This document shows positions 21,281 to 32,696 of a DNA stretch of 64,000 nt, in pieces. The translations under genes were made by a program, and so were the position numbers. Origin of the DNA: Pseudo-nitzschia pungens (Eukaryota > Bacillariophyta > Bacillariophyceae > Bacillariales > Bacillariaceae); the NCBI GenBank assembly GCA_037355855.1, contig CM074759.1:8432001-8496000 (forward strand), given 5' to 3'. Below the pieces are notes generated by a model. It made no database searches. It was not told the origin of the DNA and saw nothing but the letters and a program-made list of their open reading frames with translations. How positions within the stretch are numbered: the stretch's first letter is position 1; every line of letters begins with the position of its first letter.

Positions 21281-22880
21281 CGTCCGGTTCGGGCTCGACG
21301 GATGCATGCGGTGAATCCAATCCAATCATCGCCAAAAAAAAAAAAAAAAAAAAAACACGCAATCTTCGTTCCGCATTGGTTTCGCGCGGGGGACGATCGA
21401 ACCGTCGCGAACCGCAACAAAAGAGTCCGCGACGCTCGATCGATCGATCGCGCATCGACCGAATCGAATCGAATCGAATCGAATCGAATCGAATCGGCAA
21501 TGGATTTTGATGGATGGAAGATGATTCCAAGTCGATGATGGATGGATGGCGTCGCCGGAAGGCGATTCGATTCGATTCGATTCGATTCGTTTAAACGCAA
21601 CGTCGCAAAGGATGCAGTTGCCACGCGTCAATTATTACAACCCGACAACTAGTACCATCCGAACCCTGGCACGACCGCGAAACCTTGGGGCAGAACGCCA
21701 TCTGCGAACTAGTTTTTGCCTACTACTAATAGTAGTAGTAGTAGTAGTAGTAGTAGTATGCTGAGCGCGACACCAGCACGTTGAAAAAGGGATTCATTCC
21801 ATGCCGTACGGTGAGAAAGAAGCGTGTTGGTTCCGAAGCCGATTTTGGACCCGAGTTTTTAGTTCCCGTGATGATGACCGCAATCGAAACACGCGCTCGC
21901 AGAAATGAAATGCGCCGCAACGACGACCGATTTCTCGAAAGTTCGGACGGAATGAAACCACTCTTTTCATTTTCGTCGTCATTATCATTACCATCATCAC
22001 CATCATCTGTGCCAATACTAGCTAGAGGATCCATTAATTCATTTTAAAAATGAAAATTCAACGAAAGTTCTGTAAGTTGCCGGTAATTACTATTTACCCA
22101 TGTCGGTGCTGTTTCAGATTCCGTACTCGTACCGCTATGCTTCGAGTTATTCCAACAAAGTACCGTAAAACCTTACTACGTACTACAGTGTAGTTGAGAC
22201 GAGCTAGTAGTAGCTAAGTTACCATCAGCTTCCTACCGGTATGCTTTTCATGGTGGAGCTGGGACCGTCCAAAGATTGGTGCTGTTTCTTACACCCCAAG
22301 AAAAGCCTTTTTTTGACAGCAACGGCCTCATCTCGGAACATAATACCGTAAACCTTACCGAAACTAGTAGTAGTAATTAAGTACCAAGTTACTACTTCGT
22401 AGTTCATAACTTACTACGTACGATCTTACTTCGTAAAATGAGACTCTTCGTGACATCATGATGTCGTGTCATGCGATGGGATTTAAAGGTAACCTTACTG
22501 GTACACAAAGTATGTACGAATTTACAGTAAACCTTATGCTCTTGTTAGACTCAAAAATACTTCTAATAAACTTCCAGTACAGACTACAGTACAGAACAAT
22601 GCCCACAATTGTCTCGAACGGGGTTTTTCGTACAATTATTTTTTTAATCTTACGGGTACAAAGTTCGTTTTATGATTGATGTTCTGTTTCGTTGGTCAGA
22701 GGAATACGGTAAACCTTACAAGCACCAGTAATCTTTAATTAATCTTACACTGCATCGATCGAAAGTTTGTGAAAAAAAAACCCCACAAAATCCGATATCA
22801 GGCCTTTTTGCTTTTGGGTGAAATACGAAGCGCGAAGCAATCGCAAGCAATCCCACAAAAGAGACACACCGGCATCATTG
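21281..22880. other. Intergenic region with further GAATC arrays and palindromic words
   Basis: Poly-A (about 21334-21355), GAATC at 21461-21495, the inverse orientation GATTC at 21564-21588 and TAG at about 21727-21757. From about 22090 to 22745 the DNA is dense in GTAAACCTTAC and TACCGTA words. No coding frame is supported. Confidence 0.6.
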
Positions 22881-22881
22881 T

Positions 22882-22962
22882 CATCGCCATCGCCATCGCC
22901 ATCGCCATCGCCATCGCCATCGCCATCGCCATCGCCATCGCCATCGCCATCGCCATCGCCAT
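22882..22962. repeat. ATCGCC hexanucleotide array upstream of the MATE gene
   Basis: About 13.5 uninterrupted units of ATCGCC end 87 bp before the MATE start codon, probably within its promoter or 5' leader. Length variation could affect expression; that is inference. Confidence 0.9.
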
Positions 22963-23049
22963 TATCGGATCGAAGGCATCCAGAAGGAAGAAAAAACGCC
23001 ATCCAAAAGTTTTGCGCCGCAAAAGCGCCGCCCCACCGCCGCTCCAACC

Positions 23050-24212
23050 ATGACCGAGCCCGATCCAGCTTTCCCGAGCGAGGCCACCCCGACGGAAACC
23101 TCGCCGCTCCTCGGAACGAACGCCGGCGATACGGTCGACGCCGACGATGCGGTCGACCGCGAAAGAAAGCCCGGGATCTCGGCGGTGGCGATCGCTTCCG
23201 GGGGTGCGGACGATTCGGAAACCGAGAGCGAGAGCGGGTCGAGCGCACCCGGGACCACCGCAACGATCTGGGACGACGCGCTGGAGGTCGCGAAACTGGC
23301 GGTTCCGATTTTTGTCAGCAACGTTTCGTGGGTTGGTGTAAGTATAAGTATAAGTACTAATTACGGGTGGATTGCTGCGCGCGGCCAACCCAACAACCCG
23401 AGCCGTGCGAGAAATGCGGGCTTGGTGCGTGCGTAATTACCGGGCTCGCAACGCGATTTTGGAACGATCCGCTGTGCTACCGATGTTGAGCGAGAAGAGC
23501 GGAGCGGAGCGGAGCGGAGCGGAATGTAGTGGAGCGGAGTGGTGTTTTGCGTTTCTCGGACGGCGCTGCGCGGTCGGGAGGCGGAAAGGACCCCGGTACG
23601 GAATCGCGTTGCAGTCGTATTCCAAGCATCGTTTTTGTTCCGACGGAATCGAATCCATCTGACTCGACTCACTCAAACCGATTCGTTCGTTCGAACGCCA
23701 AACTCAAACCCCGCAGAAAAAAGCGACGGACACGGCACTCTTAGGTAGGTAGGAACCCGACTCGATGGATGGATGGATGGATGGATGGATGCCGCGCGTG
23801 CTGTGGGCTTGACCGAACCGAACCGAACCGAACCGAACCGAACCGAACCGAACCGAACCGAACCGAACCGAACCGGACCGGACCGGACCGGACGAGTCGG
23901 TCTCCGATATCTGCTAACAACCGAGAATGCGTTTGATGTTTTTCGTTTTGCCAGGGCACCTCGGGCAGGAGGCACTGGCGGCATCGGCCCTCTCCGATTT
24001 GTGGACGTCGACGACCGCCGTCTTTTTGAGCGGTCACATTCTGGGAGTCGTATCGGGATCTCTCATCGGGGGAGCCGTCGGAGCGGGGAACCCAAAGCTG
24101 GCGGGTGAGTGCCTTGCCTTGCCTTGTTGTTTGTTGTTTGTTGTGGTTGGTGCGCGACGAGAGGCAATGCGACGCGCAGGTTTGGGAATCGGGACGGTGT
24201 TGCTGTTGCTGC

Positions 24213-24253
<41 letters not shown>

Positions 24254-26008
24254 CCAATCTTTGGTTTGTTACGAAACGGAACGGAACGGAACGACGGATT
24301 CATTCGTTCATTCGTACTCACGAACTGTTCTCTGCTGCGGACCGACCGATTCACTGACCCGATCCACTGACCCGATCGCTCCACGTCGCGTCCCGTTCCG
24401 TCTCGACACAGGAATCTACATCCAGGTGGCCTGCGTGGTGGTCTCTGCGGTCGCCTGCGTGGTGGTCGTCCTCTGGAACCTTACCGAAACCGTCTGGCTC
24501 TGGTTTGGGAGCGACCCTGAGATCTCGGCCATGGCCGGCACCTACGCGCGGCTGCTCAGCCTCGCCATTCCGGGAATCATTGCCTTCAACCTGCTCACGC
24601 AGTTTTTCTCGGCCCAAAAGATTCTGCGGCCGGAGGCCACCGCCTCGGCGCTGGGACTGGTCGCCAACCTTTTGCTGGGCCTGACGCTGGTCCTGGGGTG
24701 GCCGATCCCGGGATTTGACGGCTTTGGCTTCGCTTCCTGCCCGCTGGTCACCACCGCCGTGACGTACGTTCAGGTCGCCTTTGTGCTGCTGGTCTGCGTC
24801 GGGATGCAGCGGCTCCACGAGCCGTGCTGGCCCGGGCTGGTCCCCCACGAGATCACGAGGGACCGGATCCGGACCTTTTCCGGGCTCTACTTTCCGGCGG
24901 CGCTCTCGGGATCCTCCGACTTTTGGAGGGCCGCCGTGATCGGGTCCGTCGCGGCATCCATGGGAGAGATCGACGTGGCCGTCTTCAACACGGCCTACCG
25001 GATCATGTGGATCGCCCTCATCTTTGTGAATTCCAGCGCCGCGGCCGCTTCCATCAACGTGAGCCTGCGCCTCGGAAACATGGATCCGCGCGGCGCGAAA
25101 CAGGCCGCGTGCGTCGGCATCGGCCTGGCGGTGGCGGTGGCGGGCGTCCTGGGATGGCTGGTGCTGTGGAAGAGCCGGTGGTTCGGAAAGATCTTTACCG
25201 ACGACGAGGAATTCCTGGACCTGTTTGTGGGGTGCTCGGTTCCCTTTGCCCTGGCGCTGTGTTTCATGAATCTGGCGGTGGCCATCGAGCGGATTCCGTA
25301 CTCGATGGGGTGAGTGTATGCGTGTGTGTATACGTGTGTATGCGTGTGTGTGTGTGTGGCACCGCATGGTTTGTGTCTCGGTTGGTTGGTTGGTTGGTTG
25401 CCGGAGTGCTTGCTGGAATGCCCCTGTTGTGTGTTTGTACACTAGTAGCGAAGTCTTCGAGCATTGGAGACTGCGGTTGCTTGGAAACCTTCGAGCGAAT
25501 TTCCCGCCTGATTTGATTTGATTTGGTTTGATCTGTTTTTCTGCCTCTATTCCATTCTTTCTACCGCACACTTGTGCAGCCGCTCGGAGGAAGTCTTTTG
25601 GATGAGTCTGGTGGGATCCTGGTTCGGACAGGTACCGGCGGTGCTGATCCTCACCACCTATTGGAGGAACGACCTGGTGGGATTGTACTCGGGGATGGCG
25701 ATAGGATATTTTCTCCTCACGATTCTCTACGCCTACATTGTTGCGAAAAGGTGCGTCGCGCGTCTCTTTGCGTAGTGACTGTGGATTTGTTATTCCTCGT
25801 GATTCCCTGTGGGTCTGTGAAAAGCCATTTTTGTTTGTTTCGTGATCCAAATACTCAATGCCCAATCCACCCTCAATTTTTCGCCTCGGAATACATTGCG
25901 CGTACGATGCAATGCAATGCAATGCAATGCAACGAACCATGCAGTGATTGGGTGAAATTTGCGAAACTGGCTCGGGACCGGTCCGAGACGGCATCGGGCG
26001 ATGAATAA
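23050..26008 (+). CDS. MATE-family multidrug/toxin extrusion transporter (five exons)
   Basis: Exons 23050-23335, 23955-24104, 24412-25309, 25580-25750 and 25945-26008 join in frame (1569 nt, 522 residues). All introns are GT-AG. The first join restores WVGHLGQEALAA, the MATE helix-1 to helix-2 signature, and the last restores a SDWVKFAKLA tail like the charged tails of eukaryotic MATE proteins. A hydrophilic acidic N-terminus of about 80 residues precedes roughly twelve hydrophobic segments; blocks include GSLIGGAVGAGNPKLAG, IPGIIAFNLLTQFF and RSEEVFWMSLVGSWFGQVPA. Family members export cationic or organic compounds using a proton or sodium gradient, on the plasma membrane or vacuole. Substrate cannot be told from sequence. 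Introns 1, 2 and 4 are filled with microsatellites. Confidence 0.88.
23336..23954 (+). other. MATE intron 1, packed with microsatellites
   Basis: The donor GTGTAA is chosen so that G plus GG gives the Gly of VGHLG; the more canonical GTAAGT two bases later would break the frame. The intron carries a GGAGC run (about 23500-23521), a GGAT run (23765-23790), CCGAA pentamers (23813-23874) and CCGGA pentamers (about 23875-23893). Confidence 0.75.
24105..24411 (+). other. MATE intron 2 with a GAT triplet array
   Basis: The donor GTGAGT follows a phase-1 G, and the acceptor CACAG precedes GAATCTAC. It contains about 13 GAT units (24213-24252) and a short GGAAC run (about 24277-24291). Confidence 0.8.
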
Positions 26009-28667
26009 ACAACTACACATGTCGTTGCACGCGGGGAAATATTGAACGGGAGCAATTTTGCGAGTCACCAGAAAAGAAATGGGGAAAGTATCTATAGTGA
26101 CTATACTACCGGTACTATCATTATTATTTGTTGCTGGGTATTCACCGCAAGCACGAGACAGATGGGTATTGGATACGGATGGGATACGGCCCATCGTGAT
26201 CCATTCGCCGTGTGACAAACTTTCATTCGGGACTCTTCAATTTCTATAAATTGTTGGCATTCCGTGCTCGAAGCGTTCGATCGTTTTCGGTGACCTGCCA
26301 TTCAGTCCCGGAATCCACCAGCAACGCGAAGCTAGCAGCGACACGGCTCCAGGGACGGAACCACTCGCGACAGATTTACCGTACGGGGTGTGTGTTGTTC
26401 GTACTACTACTGCGGATCTTGCGCCGAGAACTCATCCTTCCTATGCGTTTAACACCAGCGAATGGGGTTGGCACTGAAATATGGAATCACATGAAACGAA
26501 ACGAAACGAAACGACACACGGGAATGTTGGGGCTCTATTCGGCATTGCAAATCACCGATATGCTTTCTTATTGTGCCGGAAGAAACCACTATCGCCTCTG
26601 GCTCCTGGGCATGAATCTCGAGCCGATGCGCTGCAACATGTCGGTTGCGGCTGATGGGCTGCATGGTTTCTCGGGCAATGGAGAGATTGCGATGCGTGAT
26701 CCGGAATTGCGTGACGTGAGCATAAAAGCCACGAGGTTTCGACCAACACAGGTTTGCAAAGCAACACTCTCTTAGTTGAAACAAAAGCAGTATGTTTAGG
26801 CAACCTATCAGTTAACACAAACGTTGTATACGATGCAATGGCGTAACAAGTAACACGTAGCATCACACGAAAAGGATCATCCTTTCCAAATGTCTGTGAT
26901 TGGAAAAAGGATGCAACCGGATCCAATTCGATCCAACTAATGTACCATTGCGAAACGGAACACTTCTGGATTGGAGCACTGACACTAATCGGGACTCCCT
27001 TACCGATTCGTAGAGTTTGTTAGATGATGCGTGTTGTCATAATCTGGAAATTAAAGGGTTGAGAGTGTTGTTTTCACTCCTCGTGGTTTTTCAGCTTCTT
27101 ATCTGCTGGATCTGATGACGGTCAAGTTGCAAGAATTCAATGACGTTGTTGATCAAAGATATAGCAATATTCCTTAACACCTACCTCTCCCACCAGTAGT
27201 GACCTGCTACGATTGTGACGACCAACACTTCTAATGACAACATCGCAAATTGAGGAAGGCCGCGTGTCATCTTATGCCATGGTCCCCCCAAGAACATGCC
27301 AGTACCGTAAGGTACACCCATATCGAAACTCGAAAACACGGAATCATTTTAAAAACTCCTTGTTTGCTGTACACGTATCAAGATAGAAAAAAATAATTTT
27401 AAAGGGGTCTTCACAGTACCGTACCGGACTATTATTATTGCTGGTTTTTATCACAAGTATATTTGCCAGTCAGTGGGATATTGTCAGTGTATTGTAAGCA
27501 TTAGTTGAAGGCGTTTGGTTAGAATTGTTTTTGGAATTCTATAAGTTGGATTTTCTGTGCCAGGTCTCAATAGCCATAATTCTTTGAACTTCAAGCTTAT
27601 GAAAGTACAAAGGGATTGACAAATATCACAATCACGTTATCACGGATGGAGAATCCTAAGTGTCTGGCGATGATAGATGGAAAATCATTATCAGTTACTT
27701 TTTACCCGGTTCTATTGTTTTGTACAATTGTTTTGATCTTACAAGGTAGGATCAGTCTGCTTCCGGAGAATTAGAACATCAAATGTATGAAAACAGAAAT
27801 GTCACGGAGAGGAAAGTATAAGTAGGAATTGCTCTAGTGCGAAAGGATCCAAAATGTCCCGAGTAATGGCTGGGTCGTGGAAAATCAGGTTCTTCAACCC
27901 GTGCAACTACAATGCTATATGTACAAATATTAGGTTTTGCATGTTCCACTTAAAGGAGTATACCGAGATCACGAGAGTCCCATATGTCTGAGATTCGGTT
28001 GATTGAATGGGTCATGAAGTTTGATTGAAAGGGTAATGAAAGATGACGTCATATAATTTTACTATGATGCCAAATAATAAGTGGTTTCGGCTGACTAGAG
28101 TCCCATATCTCTGAATTTTGGCTGTAGGTCGTGGAAATTACCGCTCATGCAGTTCAACTTCAATGCCAACGTTGGGACGACTTATTCTTCGCTTTTCCAG
28201 GTTAAGACTTTTTCAAGCCACCAAAATCCAGAAAAAAATTGGACCATCGACATTTCTTCATGGAATATCATTCCATTGTGAATCCGGTATTGACGGATAC
28301 CGGAGCAATAGTACAAGGATACAAGGTACGCACTGGGCCCTGATGCTCAGGCTCATTTTATCCGTCTGCTGTATTTCGAAAGGACACTCGACTCACAATA
28401 GCCAAAAACTCTCTTTTCTAATAAGAACCGATACCGGATTGTTCCAGCAAAGAAAAAGGAAACACCGTGGCAATCTAAGGAAAGTGCTCTAACGGATTAG
28501 AAAAATTACCAGCAAAGCGATTTTGAGTTCGAATTGAAACCCTTATTTCTCCGACAAGTACAGCACACTTTTGTCTGGAACATTATATTATTTCCAACCG
28601 TTACACTCGGTGTTTAGTTCTCGCCCATCTTATCACCAACACCAACACAGATACCAACAAAACACGG
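26009..28667. other. Long intergenic region, no gene supported
   Basis: A GAAAC run lies at about 26492-26512. Open frames of 120-190 residues (26212-26775 plus, 26449-26784 minus, 28118-28492 plus) overlap each other or have no domain, biased composition or start context to support them. The stretch from about 27000 to 28100 is AT-richer and almost free of open frames. The last 100 bp or so are the leader of the next gene. Confidence 0.5.
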
Positions 28668-31088
28668 ATGATGATTTCGGAACCCATCGCAGTGAGGATG
28701 ATGGACACCGGAGATTTGTTCGAAAGCAGTCACGAAGCACGATCCTCGTCCCAGGGCAGATCCGCACGACCCAAGGCGAAAACAAAGGGATCGCGACCCG
28801 GTCATTCTCGAAGAACTCGCGAGAATCGGCAACCAACCTCTGCATCTGCATCTGCATCTGCATTCGAATCTTCGATGACAACGACAGCATCGGTTGGATC
28901 TATCAAGCCCGAGGCTACTTCCGCAAACGTGAGCGGAAGCCAAAGGCGTCGATTGCCGGGCAACAAGAGCGCCCTGGGCAGCAGCAGCCTTCACAAAACG
29001 ACCAGCAGTAGGCGCCTTAAAAAATCGACCAGCAGCAGGGGCCTTCAAAAATCAAGCAGCAGAAGGGGCCTTCAAAATGCGACCAGCAGCAGGGACCTTC
29101 AAAAATCAAGCAGCAGAAGGGGCCTTCAAAATGCGACCAGCAGCAGGGACCTCCAAAACACGACCGGCAGAGGGGACCTTCTTCAAAAAGCGACCAGCCG
29201 AAGAGGCCTTCACAGAGCTAGCAGCACCGGAAGCCTTCGGAGAGCTGGCAGGAGCAGGAGCAGCGACAGCCTTGACAAAGTAGGCAGCATCAGTCTTCAC
29301 ACAACGAAAAGCAACAACCAATTGCAAAGCATGGTTGTGCAAAACGACACAGCCTTGGGCATCAAGTCAAGTCACAGCAGCCATCACCGTGGAAAGGCCA
29401 GGAGGAGGGCTTCGATGGGCAACACTGTGGCCCAGAACTCGGAATGGGCCAGCAGCCGCTCCGGAAAGAACTCGGACACCGCCCAACAGCAACAGCGACG
29501 AAATAGAAGCAACAGCTTCGCCAATCTCGAAAGCGCCGAAGATCTCGGTGGTCAAACCACCACCGCGACTCCCAAGACCCGAAGGGGAAACGTTTCCGAT
29601 CCAAACACCCGCCGCCATAGGCGCCGCAGCGTCCTTCTGAAGAGTCTCCGATCTCCCGGACTGTACGGCGGGACAGACCCAGAGACAGAGACCGAACCCG
29701 AGACCCCACCGGATCAATCCTTGTCCCCTTCCACGAGCCTCTCGGAGGTTCCATCGCCCTACACTCCCTATGGCGTGCTGCTCGACAGCAACGCCCGAAC
29801 GACTTCCTACAGCGATTCCATCATGAAGGCAAAGTCCAAGGAGAGGGAGACCCCGATGGGATATTTGACCCATTATCTCAACGAAGAAGTGCGCGTGGGA
29901 GACCAGCAACAAATCCAAGAACAACGCCGTCCTCGGATTCCCGTCGAATTACCGGCGAGCCTGCTCAAGATCCCTTTTGACGAGCTCAACAACACCGGAG
30001 ACATAGCCGAGAAGGAGGAAGAAACCCTCCCAAAGGACAAGAAGAGCAAGGCGGGACTCCAGCTCCTGGGCAAGTCTGTTGTCAAATCCGTGGAAAACAC
30101 TCGGCGCAAGATGGCCAAGCAAATGAACAGGATGAACCTCCTGTCGTCTTCCAAACACACGAATGTCGAGGACGAAGGCGGTGACTACTCCAAAATGGGT
30201 GATTTTGGCGGCGAAGAGCAGACGGAAGAAAAAGATCACCAGCCCCTTCTCCGCGTAGAGAAGGATCTCCTCGCCACGTTTGCCTACGATGACTACTTGA
30301 AAGTGAATTCCGACAACGCAGCGATTCCCTCCGTTGTTCTGGCCCCGCCAACACCAAAGAGCAACACCAACAACTTCTCCGTGCCTCCCCCTCCGCCGCG
30401 AGGCACGCCCAGGTGCTCTCCCCGACTCCCGAGAAGACCCCACACCGCTCCGGGACCTTCCACAGCGAACTCGCCGCGGAGATCCAACAAGCGCAAGGTC
30501 ACGTGTCGGTTGTCCACCACCGCCGTCGTGACCGCCGCGAGCATCTTCGCCCTGGATGGTGAGGAGGAGGAGAAACTCCCCACCCTGGAACCGCCGTTGG
30601 AGAAACCCGTTGTGGAACAGGGGGACCGTGGTGTGGTCTTGGAACTTTCCAGGAGCCCGAAGCAGCGACTGGCGGAGCAACAGCCCGGGGAGGTATCACT
30701 CTCGGCCCCCGGCAAGATTCAGCGGGCCAGCTCCAGGGACCTGGTGAACTTTGCTCCACCGCTGCCCCTGGCGTCTCTTGATGACGAGGATGGAGAGAAG
30801 ACCGTTGCAGCCAACAATGCCACAAACTTGGGGGCACGGGGAAGCAGTGCCAAGGATCGCAACGGCAGGGGTCAGCGAAGCGGCAACAGTACTAGTAACA
30901 GCGACCACAATCAAAATCACAAACACAATCGAACGACCACCGGTCGACCCCCCACTCGACTGGATCCATCCGGTACCCAGCACAAGAGCGAGAACTCCAA
31001 GAGGAAGAAACATCCCCGCCGCAGCTGTCCCGTCTCGACGATCATCGACAACGACCCGGCGCATGTCGAATCCAAAGTACTAGCCTAG
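28668..31088 (+). CDS. Disordered Ser/Arg-rich protein with 9-residue repeats
   Basis: 806 residues, no predicted membrane segment. Residues about 110-207 form tandem 9-residue repeats with the pattern (S/T)SSR(R/D)LQ(K/N)(S/A) (SSRRGLQNA, TSSRDLQKS), decaying into SSTGSLRRA and RSRSSDSLDKV. The rest is low complexity (SASASAS, Pro-rich VPPPPPRGTP, basic RRHRRRS). A semi-conserved patch of about 150 residues contains TPMGYLTHYLNEEVRV, PASLLKIPFDELNNTGDIAEKEEE and VENTRRKMAKQMNRMNLL, which may be the functional core. Arg-x-x-Ser motifs in the repeats suit basophilic kinases or 14-3-3 binding. No family is recognised. Both in-frame ATGs at 28668 and 28671 are possible starts. Confidence 0.7.
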   Translation: MMISEPIAVRMMDTGDLFESSHEARSSSQGRSARPKAKTKGSRPGHSRRTRENRQPTSASASASAFESSMTTTASVGSIKPEATSANVSGSQRRRLPGNKSALGSSSLHKTTSSRRLKKSTSSRGLQKSSSRRGLQNATSSRDLQKSSSRRGLQNATSSRDLQNTTGRGDLLQKATSRRGLHRASSTGSLRRAGRSRSSDSLDKVGSISLHTTKSNNQLQSMVVQNDTALGIKSSHSSHHRGKARRRASMGNTVAQNSEWASSRSGKNSDTAQQQQRRNRSNSFANLESAEDLGGQTTTATPKTRRGNVSDPNTRRHRRRSVLLKSLRSPGLYGGTDPETETEPETPPDQSLSPSTSLSEVPSPYTPYGVLLDSNARTTSYSDSIMKAKSKERETPMGYLTHYLNEEVRVGDQQQIQEQRRPRIPVELPASLLKIPFDELNNTGDIAEKEEETLPKDKKSKAGLQLLGKSVVKSVENTRRKMAKQMNRMNLLSSSKHTNVEDEGGDYSKMGDFGGEEQTEEKDHQPLLRVEKDLLATFAYDDYLKVNSDNAAIPSVVLAPPTPKSNTNNFSVPPPPPRGTPRCSPRLPRRPHTAPGPSTANSPRRSNKRKVTCRLSTTAVVTAASIFALDGEEEEKLPTLEPPLEKPVVEQGDRGVVLELSRSPKQRLAEQQPGEVSLSAPGKIQRASSRDLVNFAPPLPLASLDDEDGEKTVAANNATNLGARGSSAKDRNGRGQRSGNSTSNSDHNQNHKHNRTTTGRPPTRLDPSGTQHKSENSKRKKHPRRSCPVSTIIDNDPAHVESKVLA
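28999..29290. repeat. 27-bp coding tandem repeat
   Basis: About ten 27-bp units encode the 9-residue repeats. Two adjacent 54-bp double units around 29047-29155 are almost identical, indicating recent expansion or homogenisation. Confidence 0.85.
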
Positions 31089-32324
31089 CCGCAATCGTAG
31101 GCGGCGTGGTGGACGATGTCACAGCCATCAATCGAGTCCGGTCCGCCACACAATACACATCCAATCATTAGGCGACCGCATCCTCGAACGCATGATCGAT
31201 TTAAAATCCATTACATGTTGCGTATTCTACTGCGTGCGTGAAATATATAGGATGAGGTAGTATATTACGATCAGTCTTCTCGCAATATAGTAGTAGTAGT
31301 AGTACTATTAGTATCAATCGTTCCAGGTGTAGGTAACGGTGGCTCTTTCATGTGACTCGGAAATAGAGATTTATATCCTTTTGTGAGTTTTTTTTGTGGT
31401 GCGAAGTTCTTGCTGTTGAGATTGTGATAAGAAACCGGACGTGAAAGAGACAGACGCAAGATGCAGCAGTGCCTTCTTGAACTTTCCATGATTCGTGAGC
31501 TCTCTTTCTGATTTTGAGAAAGCGTTCTCGAGATAAGCTACTATCGTTGAGAAACCATCCTTGAGAAGCAATCTCTGAGAAGCAATGCTTGAGAAGGAAT
31601 CCTTAATTAAGAAGCAATCCTTGAAAAGCAGCATTTGACTCTCGACCTTACGGTTCCAACACTGGCAGTGACTCATTGCGAGGGCTTTGGGGAATACTAT
31701 AATGGGGATTCATGCTCTCGACACCGCACCATTTGTTCTCGACCGAACGGTTCTCTTGGCATTTTCCCGCCAATCTAGACGGCAGTGAGGAACCAACAAG
31801 AAGGATGATGACCCGTCTTGTGGTTGGTTGGTCGGTTGGTTGTCTATTGTAGCGTCGTACGATAAGCCGAGCGAAGGGTCACGAGAGCAACCGATGCTAC
31901 CCAGGTGGTCACAGCAACGCACTTGAAGAAGGGGACTTCTGGTGTATGGAAGATGAGATGCCCGGTCGATCCACAATCGTCCGGAACCAAGAATGCCGGC
32001 ATCCGAAGACAGATATTCATTCTTCTACGCTACCTCCATCTTTTCTTGCAAACAGGAACGCCATAGAAACTCGGTGATGTTGTTACATACATAATAGGAC
32101 TTAGATTATGTTACGGTTCTTGAAGCGCTAAGTTGCGTGCGGTTGTTGATTTGACACGCATATGCTCCGATCGAAAACTATCGCTCGGGGGTTCCTTCGC
32201 TTCTTGTTCGCGTCGGGACTTGACGAGGCAATTGTTTCGTTCTTCGCTGGTGGTGGCAACGGGTGATTGATCGGTCGGTCGGTCGGTCGGTCGAACACAT
32301 CGCTCAATCGATCAATCAATCCAA
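31089..32324. other. Intergenic region, no gene seen
   Basis: Contains a TAG run (about 31289-31303), several GAAGCAATC-like short repeats around 31545-31625, and a GGTC run (32273-32293) near the 3' end of the next minus-strand gene. No coding frame is convincing. Confidence 0.5.
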
Positions 32325-32696
32325 TCAAGAGGATCCCTGGGTGGTTCCCTGGCTGGTTCCCTGGCTGGAGGTGACCGAGTCCTGGGTGGTGACCCCGGTG
32401 GTGGGAGCCGCCGTCGGAGCCGCGGTGGGTGCAGCCGTGGGAGCCGCGGAGGGAGCCGCGGAGGGAGCGGCGGAGGGAGCCGCGGAGGGTGCCTCGGTGT
32501 CGGCGGGAGTTGGTGGCCTGGTGCCCTTGCTCTTCTTGCTGCTCTTGCTGACGGTGGGAGACGCGGTGGGAGCCTTGGTGCTCTTCTTGGACGCCTTCAA
32601 CACGCGTTGTTGGTGGTTCTGCTGCTGGTGGATGATGGCGGCATTGGCGGAGATGGCCATGAGGAAGAAAGCGAGGAGAACACTCTTGTACATCAT
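32325..32696 (-). CDS. Small silaffin-like secreted precursor
   Basis: 123 residues starting at the first of two adjacent ATGs (32696 or 32693). The signal peptide ends near residue 19-20 (AISANA). A short Gln-rich pro-region leads to RVL at 31-33, an RXL site as in diatom silaffin precursors, followed immediately by a Lys/Ser cluster (KASKKSTK, 34-41) and a second one (SKSSKKSKG, 50-58). Then come seven or eight AAP(S/T) repeats and a Ser/Thr/Gln tail. Known silaffins are short, signal-peptide-bearing, RXL-processed and rich in modified Lys and Ser; this protein has all the layout features. Homology cannot be shown by eye because such proteins are low complexity. It shares the layout with the pair at 1543-5953 but not its C-terminal block. 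Confidence 0.72.
   Translation of the reverse strand: MMYKSVLLAFFLMAISANAAIIHQQQNHQQRVLKASKKSTKAPTASPTVSKSSKKSKGTRPPTPADTEAPSAAPSAAPSAAPSAAPTAAPTAAPTAAPTTGVTTQDSVTSSQGTSQGTTQGSS

Noticed and set aside
20367..21624. Long minus-strand open frames opposite the LRR gene
   Set aside because: They consist of translated GAATC arrays (Asp-Ser-Ile-Arg-Phe) and the complement of GC-rich LRR codons; no domain.
24351..26012. 553-residue minus-strand open frame opposite the MATE gene
   Set aside because: It runs across MATE exons and introns, with Thr-His runs from a GTGT repeat; the plus strand has clear MATE motifs and splice sites.
26212..26784. Overlapping open frames of 187 and 111 residues on opposite strands
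   Set aside because: Neither has a domain or plausible composition; one includes a GAAAC microsatellite translated as RNETKR.
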